Shown: one piece after another, positions 1 through 8,305 of the stretch
Layout of the letters: each line of letters starts with the position of its first letter
Numbering within the stretch: position 1 is the first letter of the stretch
Assembly (NCBI RefSeq): GCF_021532315.1
Contig: NZ_JAKGAO010000004.1
Coordinates: forward strand, 62,001 to 126,000
Direction: 5' to 3'
Source: Paenibacillus tarimensis
GTDB taxonomy: Bacteria; Bacillota; Bacilli; Paenibacillales; Paenibacillaceae
Length of the DNA: 64,000 nucleotides
The notes under the pieces: generated by a model
Databases searched by the model: none
What the model was told of the DNA's origin: nothing
What the model saw: only the letters and a program-made list of their open reading frames with translations
Position numbers and translations under genes: made by a program

Positions 1-234
1 TATACCTGCCGCACATCGTTGTTCCCCCTCTGCCAAAATAAAATTTGCCCGTATAAGGACAAAGAGTTCTATAGGTTAAGTATACGGTTCCGAAAGGCCT
101 TAAACCAGAGGTGCGTGCTGCCAGCCGGCTGCTTCACCCCCCGGTACGTTTAAGAATAGGCTGAAGGTAGATACTGGTTATAGAAGCTTAAGGCAGGCTG
201 ACAGCTGCAGTGCTGGAAGGGAGGACCTATACTT

Positions 235-1659
235 GTGAACGGATTCAATAAGCGAAATAATAGACAGCGGATACGTTCCAGCTGGATGGATCGGCTGACA
301 GGCTGGCCGCAGGCGGTTGGCCGTTATGTGCTTGGAAAATGGAAAGGCATGTCCGCCTCTCATGCGATGACCAAGGCTGCTGAGCCTCTTAAGCTGGACA
401 GAACAGCGGTGAAGGAATTGGAAGCTTATTGGAAACAGATGACTCTGCCTGGTCAGGCATCCCCGTCCGCCTGGCTGGAAGCTGCTGCTCCGCTCGGCAC
501 CCCCGCAGCAGAGGAAGCGGGTTACGGCTCTTCTGCCTCTCTGGGGTACCCGCCGGACCTGCCGGGTGACGCCTATGACGCGATCATTCACCGGATTCGT
601 GAGGAGACTGAGCGTCACAACCGGAACAATGTCACTCGGACGGAAGCATACCGGGCGGTGTATTTGCGCTGCCCTGAGCTTCACTGGGCCATGCTGGCTC
701 ACATGGTTTCCCGCAATGGCGGCTGGAATATGACGGATCTGCAAGGGGAATGGCTTCCCCGGCTGCTGGGACTGGATAAGCGTGAACCGACATTCCAGTT
801 TCTGGAGCGGGCCAACTGGCTGATCTTCGGAGATGCTTATCCGCAGCTCCTGCTGTATGAGGCAAGCCAGCGGTACGGACGGGATTTGTCGCGACTGCTT
901 CCGGCCTTCGGGGTCTCCCGCTTTATGCAGCCGGTCTGGGCCCAGTTCTGGCGCCGCAGGGATCCGGTGCCGCTGACGGTTTCTCTTATCGTGAACGAGC
1001 AGCATGTAATTGAGAAAAGGGTTGTGCAGCATCCCTATTATCAGAAGAAGGTCCTTGGCACGCTGTTCTTCGGCATGCAGTCGCTGCTTCAGCTGAACCA
1101 GGTGGTCTTTCCTTACCATCTTGATCCTGCAGCTTATCTGGAAAAGCAGAACGGGCGCCAGGCGGGTTCGGATTTGCGGCTCGCTGGACTTGTATTGGAA
1201 AGCTTCGGCAGCTTGAAGGAGAGGATCGAGTTTGGCAAACGGCTGTACGCCATGCTGTTTGGTATTCCAGAGGTGCGAGAGGGCGTACACCGGTTTGCGC
1301 GGCAGATCAGACATACTGGCTCCCGATCGGATTACGCGCCTCACCTGTTCGCTCCACTGCGTCATGGCCCCCCGCAGCGCCCTTACCGGGAACGCCTGTC
1401 CGGCCTCAGGCTTCGCCCGCAGGCTGAGCCGCTGTACAGCCCAAGGCTTACGGATGCCTGGCCGGATTGTACCGCTGACCCGGCAGAGCCGGGAGACTGG
1501 TTCACTGCCTCTGCTGCGGAAGCGGTAACCGCTCACTTGGGGGAGCTTCGTATGCCGCTCAGCTTTGAAATGACGAATGAATACGGCTTTGGTCTAAGCA
1601 AGGTCGAGATGGCTGTATTGACAGCTCAGGAAATTGGAGTGGCGCGCTCCCGGCTTTAG
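235..1659 (+). CDS. DUF2515 family protein (YppC-like)
   Basis: A 474-residue soluble protein starting at GTG with GGGAGG a few bases upstream. Residues about 125-310 hold a conserved-looking block (NNVTRTEAY, then HWAMLAHMVSRNGGWNMTDL, then FLERANWLIFGDAYPQLLLYE) that I recognise as the DUF2515 family, represented by YppC of Bacillus subtilis. No signal peptide, membrane segment or catalytic motif is evident. The C-terminal 130 residues are proline- and arginine-rich and probably poorly ordered. Function is unknown. It stands alone, with a convergent YolD gene downstream. A 452-codon open frame lies antisense to it but looks like a shadow. Confidence 0.7.
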   Translation: MNGFNKRNNRQRIRSSWMDRLTGWPQAVGRYVLGKWKGMSASHAMTKAAEPLKLDRTAVKELEAYWKQMTLPGQASPSAWLEAAAPLGTPAAEEAGYGSSASLGYPPDLPGDAYDAIIHRIREETERHNRNNVTRTEAYRAVYLRCPELHWAMLAHMVSRNGGWNMTDLQGEWLPRLLGLDKREPTFQFLERANWLIFGDAYPQLLLYEASQRYGRDLSRLLPAFGVSRFMQPVWAQFWRRRDPVPLTVSLIVNEQHVIEKRVVQHPYYQKKVLGTLFFGMQSLLQLNQVVFPYHLDPAAYLEKQNGRQAGSDLRLAGLVLESFGSLKERIEFGKRLYAMLFGIPEVREGVHRFARQIRHTGSRSDYAPHLFAPLRHGPPQRPYRERLSGLRLRPQAEPLYSPRLTDAWPDCTADPAEPGDWFTASAAEAVTAHLGELRMPLSFEMTNEYGFGLSKVEMAVLTAQEIGVARSRL

Positions 1660-1710
1660 CCGGCAGCGGGATGCCCGGGGACATGCATCTAGGCTCAGGG
1701 CCGTACCACT

Positions 1711-2076
1711 CTAGGTAGACTCTTTCACATCAATTTCCACATCATCCTCCGGACCATCGTCTGTACGTACTTCGAGAATGTCCGCAACGGGAATCCAGGT
1801 GTCGCCAAGCCGCACTCTTTGGCGCAGGGGATCCACCCCTGTAACGGTTCCGCTGAGCTGCCGCTCCCCGTATTCTTCGTAAAGCGTGGCGTGCAGCGTC
1901 TGTCCGCCTGTGTAGGCGGTGCTGATCTGCTCAGCGATAGCCTCCATATGCTGCTCATCGAGCTCCGGGCGTCGCTTCTTCTTCTTGCCTGCTTTCCGGT
2001 CGAGCAGCGAATCACGATGCTCGAACAGCATCATGCGGGAGGATTCCCAAAGACCGTTGCCTGTCAGTTTCTTCAT
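1711..2076 (-). CDS. YolD-like family protein
   Basis: A 121-residue protein whose N-terminus (GNGLWESSRMMLFEHRDSLLD) and C-terminal half (a small beta-barrel with GTVTGVDPLRQRVRLGDTWIPVADILEV) match YolD-like proteins. In Bacillus and its phages and plasmids these are regularly paired with Y-family polymerases of the UvrX/YqjW group. The start codon overlaps the stop of the upstream polymerase gene by 4 bp (ATGA), so the two are translationally coupled. The family's role is unsettled; a polymerase partner or regulator is the usual inference. It is the last gene of the SOS-box operon. Confidence 0.88.
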   Translation of the reverse strand: MKKLTGNGLWESSRMMLFEHRDSLLDRKAGKKKKRRPELDEQHMEAIAEQISTAYTGGQTLHATLYEEYGERQLSGTVTGVDPLRQRVRLGDTWIPVADILEVRTDDGPEDDVEIDVKEST

Positions 2077-3338
2077 TTGTAATGTCCTCCGATCTTGGCG
2101 TTCAAAAATTTCAGCTGGCTGGACTGCTTCAGGGACGAGCCATAGAATACGGCCGCCGGTCCGAAGGCATCCTGGAGTTCATCCATAACCGATTCGAGCT
2201 GCATGATTCTCTCCCGGTCACCGAAGAGGGAGAGTTGGTGAACTGAATCATCCTGCAGCTGGTCGAGCGACAGCCAGATTTTCCGTACGGGCTGACGGTC
2301 CCAGTGCCGGTCGAACAGCTGCCGGGCGGCGGCATAGACTTCGCGGGTAATGTTGGTTGGCTCCGCGACCTTGATCTGGCGGGAGAAGCCGCCCGGCTGG
2401 TCAAAATCCGCTCCCTGTGCGCCGGCATGCACGACGCTGCCCATGTACCCCTTGGCTCTGGCACGCCGGCAGATGAGCATGGCAAGCTCCCCAAGGATGA
2501 CATCAATGTCTTCCGGCTTGCGGTAGTCGACAGGCAGCGTCGTCTGCCGCCCAATTCCCTTCTGCCTGCTGAAGGCGTCCGGCGTAACCGGTGAATCGTC
2601 ATAGCCGTTCGCCGTACGCCACAGCACCTCGCTCCATATATCGCAGTTCTTCTTCATATACCGCTTCATCCGCTGTTTGAGCTCGGGGAGCGGTGTCCGG
2701 GCAAGCTGGCCAATGGTGGTGATGCCGATCCGGGCCAGATGGTTCGTTGTGCGGCTGCCGACGCCGAACATCTTGTGGGGAGAGCACTGCCAGAGCTCAT
2801 CCAGATTAGCGGCTGTCAGCTCATATATCCCTGTGTCATTCTTCTTCGCAAAATTATCGCAGGCCATCTTCGCCAAAATCTTGTTATGGCTAATGCCCAC
2901 CCTTATGTAAATGCCCGTTTCATGAAAAATCCGCATCTGAATATGTGCCGCCAGCTCGGTAGCTGAGCAGCCAAAATGCTTGAGGCTGGCGGTGACGTCC
3001 ATGAACTGCTCATCGATGCTGAACGGTTCGACCAGCTCGGAATAAGATTCGAGAATCGATGTAATCTGCAGGGATACCTGGATATACGTCTGCATCCGCG
3101 GCTTCATGACGATCAGGCCGGGGCACTTGCGCTGTGCTTCCCCGAGCGCCTCGCCGGTCACAATGCCGGCTGATTTGGCGAGCGGACATCCGGCAAGTAT
3201 AATGCCGCTCCTGCGGGAAGGGTCTCCCGAGACGACGAGCGGCTTGCCGCGGTAAGCCGGATTGGCGGCTTTTTCGACCGAAGCATAGAAGGATTGGCAG
3301 TCCGCCAGGAAAATAATCCGCTTGCCCTTTGCACCCAT
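2073..3338 (-). CDS. uvrX: Y-family DNA polymerase, UvrX/YqjW type (UV-damage repair)
   Basis: A 421-residue ImuB/DinB-type translesion polymerase. The catalytic carboxylates are visible: Asp13 in the N-terminal LADCQSFYASVEK motif and Asp109/Glu110 in EPFSIDEQFMDV. The little-finger/PAD region follows residue ~240. The start has AGGAGGTGG about 7 bases upstream. It would copy past DNA lesions with low fidelity. It sits between a YhjD-like gene and yolD in one minus-strand operon with a LexA-type box at the promoter, so DNA-damage induction is likely. Which Y-family subgroup it belongs to is inferred from the motifs and the yolD neighbour. Confidence 0.9.
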   Translation of the reverse strand: MGAKGKRIIFLADCQSFYASVEKAANPAYRGKPLVVSGDPSRRSGIILAGCPLAKSAGIVTGEALGEAQRKCPGLIVMKPRMQTYIQVSLQITSILESYSELVEPFSIDEQFMDVTASLKHFGCSATELAAHIQMRIFHETGIYIRVGISHNKILAKMACDNFAKKNDTGIYELTAANLDELWQCSPHKMFGVGSRTTNHLARIGITTIGQLARTPLPELKQRMKRYMKKNCDIWSEVLWRTANGYDDSPVTPDAFSRQKGIGRQTTLPVDYRKPEDIDVILGELAMLICRRARAKGYMGSVVHAGAQGADFDQPGGFSRQIKVAEPTNITREVYAAARQLFDRHWDRQPVRKIWLSLDQLQDDSVHQLSLFGDRERIMQLESVMDELQDAFGPAAVFYGSSLKQSSQLKFLNAKIGGHYK

Positions 3339-3353
3339 GCTAATCCCACCTCC

Positions 3354-3722
3354 TTAATCACCGCTGATCTGAAAATGCGCCGCCAGCGCCACCTCGATTT
3401 CGGCCTTCACAATCTCCCAGATTAAATCCATCTTATGCTCATAGCCGCGGCACAGGTAGCGGGCCCGCAGACAGGCCGTCCGCCGTTCCTCGTGAATAAC
3501 CTTCATCCCGCGGCGAGCAAGCTCCTTCCGAAGGGCGATCTGCCGCATCAGGACGGTCTTCTGAACCGCCTGCAGGCTGCGGATATAGAAGTGGGGCAGT
3601 TTCAGGCGCAGTGTATCCATCGTCTGGATATCCCGCTCGAGCACATCGAACATGACGGGAAGGAGGATATATTCCTTAATGAGCTGTATTTCTTCTTCAG
3701 TTTGCAGGGGAGACGAGGACAT
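3354..3722 (-). CDS. YhjD-like conserved hypothetical protein, first gene of the SOS-box operon
   Basis: A 122-residue, largely helical, soluble protein (YILLPVMFDVLERDIQ..., then LRARYLCRGYEHKMDLIW). It resembles the YhjD family of Bacilli, whose function is unknown. I chose the inner ATG at 3722 because GGAGG lies 9 bases upstream. The ATG eight codons earlier (3746) has no Shine-Dalgarno sequence and lies only about 14 bases from the predicted -10 box. The uvrX start is 15 bases downstream of its stop, so it is transcribed with the error-prone polymerase. No enzyme motif is visible. Confidence 0.7.
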   Translation of the reverse strand: MSSSPLQTEEEIQLIKEYILLPVMFDVLERDIQTMDTLRLKLPHFYIRSLQAVQKTVLMRQIALRKELARRGMKVIHEERRTACLRARYLCRGYEHKMDLIWEIVKAEIEVALAAHFQISGD

Positions 3723-3759
3723 GCTGACCAACCTCCAGCCGGGCATCGGTTTCGTTCTT

Positions 3760-3790
3760 ATTATATAACGAACATCTGTTCCCTATGCAA
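3760..3790 (-). promoter_or_regulatory. Sigma-A-type promoter of the uvrX operon
   Basis: On the minus strand, TTGCAT (3790-3785) and a perfect TATAAT (3765-3760) are separated by 19 bases. A GCATAG with 17-base spacing is the alternative -35. The predicted start lies near 3753, about 30 bases before the chosen ATG at 3722. Confidence 0.55.
3769..3782 (-). promoter_or_regulatory. LexA (DinR) SOS box
   Basis: CGAACATCTGTTCC matches 13 of 14 positions of the Bacillus SOS box CGAACRNRYGTTYC. It sits just upstream of a minus-strand -10 (TATAAT, 3765-3760), within the spacer to a possible -35 (TTGCAT, 3790-3785, 19-bp spacing). LexA bound here would block transcription of the yhjD-like/uvrX/yolD operon. 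The match and position are seen directly; LexA control is inferred. Confidence 0.75.
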
Positions 3791-3966
3791 CCGGAAAAAC
3801 CTGTATGACATGTAAGCTGATTCATTCTAAGGAAGAGAGGCTCTAGCAATCTATGAGATAACGGCCTTTTCTACTAAAATCAGGCGGATACCGGGGGGCC
3901 CGTCCAATCCCTGAACAAACCTGTCTCATAAGATACATTATCAAACCAAAAGGAGATGAATGTTCA

Positions 3967-4368
3967 ATGGCAAATCGTTTTCTTGATGCTCAGATGAGCC
4001 AGGCCCGCAGCTTCCCGACAGCAACCGTTACGCCTGTTCCAGCTGCCGGACTTACAGTAGCGACACTTGGATTAAATCTGACGGGGGCAGGCAGCAACAC
4101 CCAGGTACACTTTGATTTCACAGCAGGCTTCGATGTTACAATCGGAATCGTGGGCCTGACGGCTACTGTCTACAGAGATGGCGTTCCAATCTACCAAGCT
4201 ATCGAAAACTTTGACGTTGGCGTGAACCAGCTTCTGTCGTTCTCAGGCGCAGATTATCTGCCTCCCGCAGCCTTCCATCTCTACCGCGTTGAATTAACAG
4301 TCAGCGGTCCGGGAGCAGTGGGTCTTATTGGTCCGGTCAGCTTCACGGCAGCCGGATACTCGGACTAA
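3967..4368 (+). CDS. Exosporium-like beta-sandwich protein (hypothetical)
   Basis: A 133-residue protein with a strong RBS (AAAGGAGATGA). It is rich in Val, Thr, Gly and Ala, in short alternating strands (VHFDFTAG, GLTATVYRDGVPIYQ, ending LTVSGPGAVGLIGPVSFTAAGY). The pattern 'YRDGxPIY ... GPxxFxxAxY' is typical of small spore-surface/exosporium beta-sandwich proteins of Bacilli. No signal peptide is present, as expected for proteins laid down from the mother cell. Upstream, CATAAGATA (3927-3935) resembles a SigK -10, without a good -35. It heads the glycosyltransferase cluster and shares its C-terminal pattern with the 139-residue protein at 8306. The spore role is inference. Confidence 0.6.
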   Translation: MANRFLDAQMSQARSFPTATVTPVPAAGLTVATLGLNLTGAGSNTQVHFDFTAGFDVTIGIVGLTATVYRDGVPIYQAIENFDVGVNQLLSFSGADYLPPAAFHLYRVELTVSGPGAVGLIGPVSFTAAGYSD

Positions 4369-4378
4369 CTTTCGGTCC

Positions 4379-4404
4379 GGCAAGGCCCTTGACAGGGTCT
4401 TGCC
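4379..4404 (+). terminator. Hairpin after the exosporium-like gene
   Basis: A 10-bp stem, GGCAAGGCCC/GGGTCTTGCC, with a 6-base loop follows the stop codon by about 10 bases. There is no long T-run, so it may act as a weak terminator or a processing site. Confidence 0.45.
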
Positions 4405-4532
4405 CTTCCTACATAGCGGACATGACATTTTGGGCCGGCTAAGGGTTCAACCGTCGTGCCCCTGCAAGAGCGAGGCTAATATAGTGTACTACTGGTAACA
4501 GGACCGCATGGCGGTGAGAAAGGACGTGAGGT

Positions 4533-5747
4533 ATGAACATTCTGCTCTGCACGTTTTGGGCTGTGCCCCATGTGGGCGGAGTATGGAACTACATGCAGCA
4601 GCTAAGACGGGAGCTGGAAGCAAGGGGACATACGGTGGATATGCTGGGCCATGGTCCAGGCAACAGCAAGATCCATAACGTGACGCGAAATCAGGAGATA
4701 CAGAAATCAGTCCTGCTGCCGCTGCTGGAGAAGAAGCTTGACAGCGCGCATTATCCGCAGCTTCAGGACCCTGTCATCCGCTTCTACGAGCTGGAGCGCT
4801 ACTGCTTCGAGCTGGGGGCGGCCTGCATAGGCGTTGAGGGCTACGATATCATTCATGCGCAGGATGTAGTTGCGGCCCGGGCGATCCGCAGGATCAAGCC
4901 GGATGCGCCTCTGGTAGCTCATGTGCATGGTTCGGTGGCGGTAGAGTATATGCTGCATTTTCAGCTGAATCCGCAGCTGGGCGTGACGGAAAACTCGCCG
5001 GCCTGGAAATACTTTGAGTCGCTTGAGCATCACGGAGCAGCTTCGGGTAAAAGAACCGTGACGGCGAACCAGTGGCAAAAGCGGCTTCTCGTACACCAGT
5101 TCGGTGTGCCTGAGGAGCGCATTGACGTGTTTCCCTATGGTCTCGACACCCGGACATTCCGCCGCAAGGCCTCTCTTGGCACGCCATACCGCAGGCCACC
5201 GGGCAAGAAGGTAATCATCTGTCCAGCGCGGCTTGTGTTTGTAAAAGGCGTTGATGTCCTGCTGGCCGCGCTTGGAATCCTGAAGCAGACACGAAATGAC
5301 TGGGTATGCTGGATTGTCGGAGACGGTGACCAGCGGCAGGAACTGGAGCGGATGAAGGCGAAGCTTGCTCTGCATGAGGAGGTCTTGTTCCTTGGACAGC
5401 GAGACGATGTGCCTGCACTGCTGCAGCATTCGGACATCTTCGTCCATTCCTGTATTCAGGATAACCAGCCATTCTCCGTCATGGAGGCTCAGGTCTCAGG
5501 TGTTCCCACACTGTTATCGACAGCAGGCGGATTACCGGAGATGGTAGAGCCCGGCAGGACTGGTCTTGTGAGCCCGGCAGGCGATTCCCGGATGCTGGCC
5601 AAGCAGCTTGCTGTGCTGCTGGAGAATGATGACTACCGGAAGCAGCTTGGGCGTAATGCGAAGCAGTGGGCGGAATCGCATTGGTCCCTGGACCGGATGA
5701 TGGAGCGGCTGCTGACTGTATATGACAATGTGCGACACGGACGATAG
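4533..5747 (+). CDS. Glycosyltransferase family 4 protein
   Basis: A 404-residue retaining GT-B glycosyltransferase. The N-terminal Rossmann half has the acceptor-side glycine motif (VPHVGGVWNYMQQL, residues ~10-23) and HVHGSV near residue 130. The C-terminal donor half has FVKGVDVLLAAL, the GDGDQRQELE loop and the EX7E-type region QPFSVMEAQVSGVPTL, in which the first acidic residue appears replaced (QDNQPFSVME). It would move a sugar from a nucleotide donor to an unknown acceptor. No membrane anchor is seen. The RBS is AAAGGACGTGAGG. It is followed after 11 bases by a 63-codon gene and belongs to the surface cluster 3967-9698. Confidence 0.88.
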   Translation: MNILLCTFWAVPHVGGVWNYMQQLRRELEARGHTVDMLGHGPGNSKIHNVTRNQEIQKSVLLPLLEKKLDSAHYPQLQDPVIRFYELERYCFELGAACIGVEGYDIIHAQDVVAARAIRRIKPDAPLVAHVHGSVAVEYMLHFQLNPQLGVTENSPAWKYFESLEHHGAASGKRTVTANQWQKRLLVHQFGVPEERIDVFPYGLDTRTFRRKASLGTPYRRPPGKKVIICPARLVFVKGVDVLLAALGILKQTRNDWVCWIVGDGDQRQELERMKAKLALHEEVLFLGQRDDVPALLQHSDIFVHSCIQDNQPFSVMEAQVSGVPTLLSTAGGLPEMVEPGRTGLVSPAGDSRMLAKQLAVLLENDDYRKQLGRNAKQWAESHWSLDRMMERLLTVYDNVRHGR

Positions 5748-5758
5748 GGGGTAAACGG

Positions 5759-5950
5759 ATGCAGCAAGGAGCTTTTATGGTGATGGGGGATCTGTACAAC
5801 CGGATTTTTGCTGTCCAGACCAGTACACCCGGGCAGCTTGTGGATTATGTATACTGGAATCAGATTTTCGCAAACCTGCCGAAGGGATATACGGTGCCGG
5901 ATATGCCGGTCCTTTCCCTGAAGCAGACTGCGAAGCGTGCGACCATATAG
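5759..5950 (+). CDS. Small hypothetical protein in glycosyltransferase cluster
   Basis: A 63-residue protein, 11 bases behind the glycosyltransferase and preceded by GGGGG about 7 bases before its ATG. The sequence (MGDLYNRIFAVQTSTPGQLVDYVYWNQIFANLPKGY...) is aromatic-rich, with no signal peptide, transmembrane segment or known motif. A strong bidirectional terminator follows immediately. I do not recognise a family. Its tight spacing and good RBS argue that it is real and co-translated with the glycosyltransferase. Confidence 0.55.
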   Translation: MQQGAFMVMGDLYNRIFAVQTSTPGQLVDYVYWNQIFANLPKGYTVPDMPVLSLKQTAKRATI

Positions 5951-5951
5951 T

Positions 5952-5999
5952 GAACCCAAACAGAGGGCTTGCCGATAGGGGCGCCCTCTGTTTGGGTTC
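5952..5999. terminator. Bidirectional terminator between convergent genes
   Basis: A perfect 17-bp stem (arms 5952-5968 and 5983-5999, GAACCCAAACAGAGGGC) with a 14-base loop lies between the convergent genes ending at 5950 (+) and 6015 (-). T-runs are short on both sides, but the stem is exceptionally stable. Confidence 0.75.
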
Positions 6000-6014
6000 T
6001 GACGGTTGAATGCC

Positions 6015-6647
6015 TCACCCCGACGTAACCAGGATGCCGCTTAGCAGCTCTGTCCAATAGCGGCTGTTGCCCGTCAGAATGTCGCTGGAGTTCGGAAGCT
6101 GGACGGCTGTAACATGGCGCAGCGGCCAGTTAAGCGGTGTGATGCCTTCGACAGGAGCATGGTTGACGAGCAGCACGCGGAAATCTCCTCTTACAAGATT
6201 TGCGAGCACTTTCTCTAGCTCTCCTGCCTCCTCGTACGTGCCCTCTGTCCGGATAAACAACATGCGCCGGCTCGACGAGCACTTGGCAAGAAAGCGTGAC
6301 ACCCGGCGGTCGTATTTAGCCTTGATCTCCGGATAAGCGGCAAAGTGCGGAGGGAAATTGTTATGCGTAAAAAAGTCATGATTGGAATAGACGTTGTACT
6401 CGGTTTCCTTCACCAGGTAGAGCTTGTCGCTGGCCTGGCCGGCGAGCACGAGATGAGGATAATCCATAAAGCGGGCAAAGCGGTTGGCAAGGAGCCGGTT
6501 TACATCAGACAAGCTTGGCGATGACATCCAGTCGAGCGGACCCGCGAATGGACGCAGCCCATTTTTCTCCAGCTGAATACCTGCGATGCACAGGTGTCCG
6601 AGGCTGAATACAGCGTCATACGTACCTTTCAATGGTTTCAGCTGCAT
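6015..6647 (-). CDS. DUF1796 family putative cysteine peptidase
   Basis: A 210-residue protein with the DUF1796 signature: SLGHLC at residues 15-20 (Cys20 the presumed nucleophile), then GPLDWM with Asp39, and NHDFFTHNNF with His90/His95. The family is predicted to be papain-like and often lies next to glycosyltransferases and polysaccharide genes; its substrate is unknown. AAGGAG lies 10 bases before the ATG. It is the only minus-strand gene between the two glycosyltransferases and faces them across a strong terminator. Peptidase activity is a family prediction, not shown here. Confidence 0.72.
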   Translation of the reverse strand: MQLKPLKGTYDAVFSLGHLCIAGIQLEKNGLRPFAGPLDWMSSPSLSDVNRLLANRFARFMDYPHLVLAGQASDKLYLVKETEYNVYSNHDFFTHNNFPPHFAAYPEIKAKYDRRVSRFLAKCSSSRRMLFIRTEGTYEEAGELEKVLANLVRGDFRVLLVNHAPVEGITPLNWPLRHVTAVQLPNSSDILTGNSRYWTELLSGILVTSG

Positions 6648-6840
6648 AGATTGTTCTCTCCTTTCCTTCCTGTTTGCAAGCGGAATAGTCCTGCTTTATA
6701 TAATGATGGCGGCGGCCGGCTTGCATGGACAGATGGGGCCTGCCTGGCGGATATGGGTGACTGGACCTGACGGTATGCCCTTTCGGCCCGCGCGGACGAA
6801 GCATACGATGTAGGAGAATGCAAGCGGGAGGAGAGACAGC

Positions 6841-7176
6841 ATGTCCGTATTTCGTCTGGAGGCCGCACCGAATACCAAGGTGGACTCCCGTTATATTGAG
6901 AGTGTGGACTTGACCATTACCAATATAGGGAGCGAATCGTTTGAAATGCTGATCCACGGCTATAAGCCGGAGGGGGTATTCCATGTGGGGCTCATTCATG
7001 TGCCGGTTGGCGCGGCTATAAGCATTCCGGGGCTGGTGACGCAGTACTCGCCTTTCAGCCTGCTCCTGGTGTCGAATTACCATACCTTTCATACCACAGG
7101 CATCGCGGCGCATGTCAAGGATCAAGGGGCTGTTGTAGCCGTGTTCACACAGGATGACTTTACGAGGATGCACTAG
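6841..7176 (+). CDS. Small hypothetical beta-rich protein
   Basis: A 111-residue protein with GGGAGGAG about 8 bases before the ATG. It alternates short beta strands (VDLTITNIGSESFEMLIHGY, then SPFSLLLVSNYHTFHTTGIAAHV), suggesting an immunoglobulin-like or beta-sandwich fold. No signal peptide is present. A CATACGAT box (6802-6809) upstream is close to a SigE -10, but no matching -35 was found. It precedes the second glycosyltransferase by 53 bases. I do not recognise a named family. Confidence 0.6.
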   Translation: MSVFRLEAAPNTKVDSRYIESVDLTITNIGSESFEMLIHGYKPEGVFHVGLIHVPVGAAISIPGLVTQYSPFSLLLVSNYHTFHTTGIAAHVKDQGAVVAVFTQDDFTRMH

Positions 7177-7229
7177 CTTCGTACAGGAGTGGCACGCGAC
7201 CACACGGGCAAGGGAGGGAACGAGGAACG

Positions 7230-8291
7230 ATGAAAGTACTGTTCGTTTATTACGTGCCGAGCGGCGGGGTTGATACGCTAAACAGGCAGCGCTGCCGGCT
7301 GCTGCGGCAGTTTGGCGTCCATGCGGAATGCCTTTACTACGGGTGGGGTGCAGGCCTGCAGAACGCGGCTGATTTTCCGGTTCATGTAACCAGGAATGAT
7401 ATCGCGATCAAGCACATTTTGGATTCTGGGAACTACGAGGCCATTGTGGTTACAACCGATCATATAAGCCTGCAAAGGCTGCGGGTGCTCGGCTTCGGCG
7501 GTAAGCTCATACTTGAAATTCAGGGATACGGCCCGAAGGAGGTGGCCCGGCAGCAGCTGACTGCCGCAATGCCTGTCATCAATGCCCATGCCTCCGCACT
7601 TCTTAACCCGCAGACGCCGCATATCAGTGCACTGTTCAAGGAGCTGTATCCGCATATTCCGAAATTCCAGTTTAACAATTGTTTTGATGCCGCCCAGTTC
7701 ACCTACCGTCCAGGCCCGAAGGCGGAAGCGCCGGTTATCGCTTGGCTGGGCAGAATCGAAGATAACAAGAATTGGCGGGAGTTTCTGCATATTGGCCACC
7801 AGCTGAGCGCTGTGTACAGCAATCTGCAGCTCTGGATGTTTGAAGACCCGAACCTGGCGATTCCGGCCGAGAAGGAACAGTTTGTCCGGCTGGTCGATAC
7901 GCTGGGGCTAAAGCAGAGGCTGACCGTCCGTTCGAATGTGCCGCATGCGGAGATGCAGCAGTACTTCTCGATGGTGGGCGATTCGGGCGGGTTTTTGTGC
8001 TCAACATCCAAGGTAGAGGGAGCGCCGTATGCGGTGCTTGAAGCGATGAGCTGCCGCTGTCCGGTCCTTTCCACCAATTCCGACGGGGTCTCTACCTCCA
8101 TCTACCATAACCAGACGGGCAAGTTTTATAAGCTTGGCGACATCGCGCATGCAGTCTGGGAAGCGCGTGAACTGATGGAGAATCCGCTGCTGCGGGAGCA
8201 GATACGGGCAGGAGCCCAGCAGCATGTCAGACAGCATTTTGATTCTATGGCATACGGAAGGCATTTTCTTGGTATGCTGCAAACCATTTAA
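7230..8291 (+). CDS. Glycosyltransferase family 4 protein
   Basis: A 353-residue GT-B glycosyltransferase. The N-terminal half starts MKVLFVYYVPSGGVDTLNRQR. The C-terminal half has AWLGRIEDNKNWREFL and the EX7E motif KVEGAPYAVLEAMSCRCPVLST near residues 256-277, with both glutamates present, followed by a nucleotide-sugar-binding loop. It has a GGGAGG RBS. It is shorter than the first glycosyltransferase of the cluster and only distantly similar to it, so the two probably use different donors or acceptors. Confidence 0.87.
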   Translation: MKVLFVYYVPSGGVDTLNRQRCRLLRQFGVHAECLYYGWGAGLQNAADFPVHVTRNDIAIKHILDSGNYEAIVVTTDHISLQRLRVLGFGGKLILEIQGYGPKEVARQQLTAAMPVINAHASALLNPQTPHISALFKELYPHIPKFQFNNCFDAAQFTYRPGPKAEAPVIAWLGRIEDNKNWREFLHIGHQLSAVYSNLQLWMFEDPNLAIPAEKEQFVRLVDTLGLKQRLTVRSNVPHAEMQQYFSMVGDSGGFLCSTSKVEGAPYAVLEAMSCRCPVLSTNSDGVSTSIYHNQTGKFYKLGDIAHAVWEARELMENPLLREQIRAGAQQHVRQHFDSMAYGRHFLGMLQTI

Positions 8292-8305
8292 CCATATGAA
8301 GGGCA

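Noticed and set aside
1-150. Open frame at the left edge
   Set aside because: 49 codons with odd composition (many Cys/Arg/Phe) and no start or RBS; could not be told from noise.
178-1536. 452-codon open frame antisense to the DUF2515 gene
   Set aside because: Rich in Arg, Pro, Gln and His in a pattern typical of the reverse strand of a GC-rich gene; no recognisable domain, and the plus-strand frame carries a known family.
1711-3722. Prophage or plasmid remnant (YolD/UvrX are frequent on such elements)
   Set aside because: No integrase, attachment repeats, phage structural genes or composition break nearby; a chromosomal SOS operon explains the genes.
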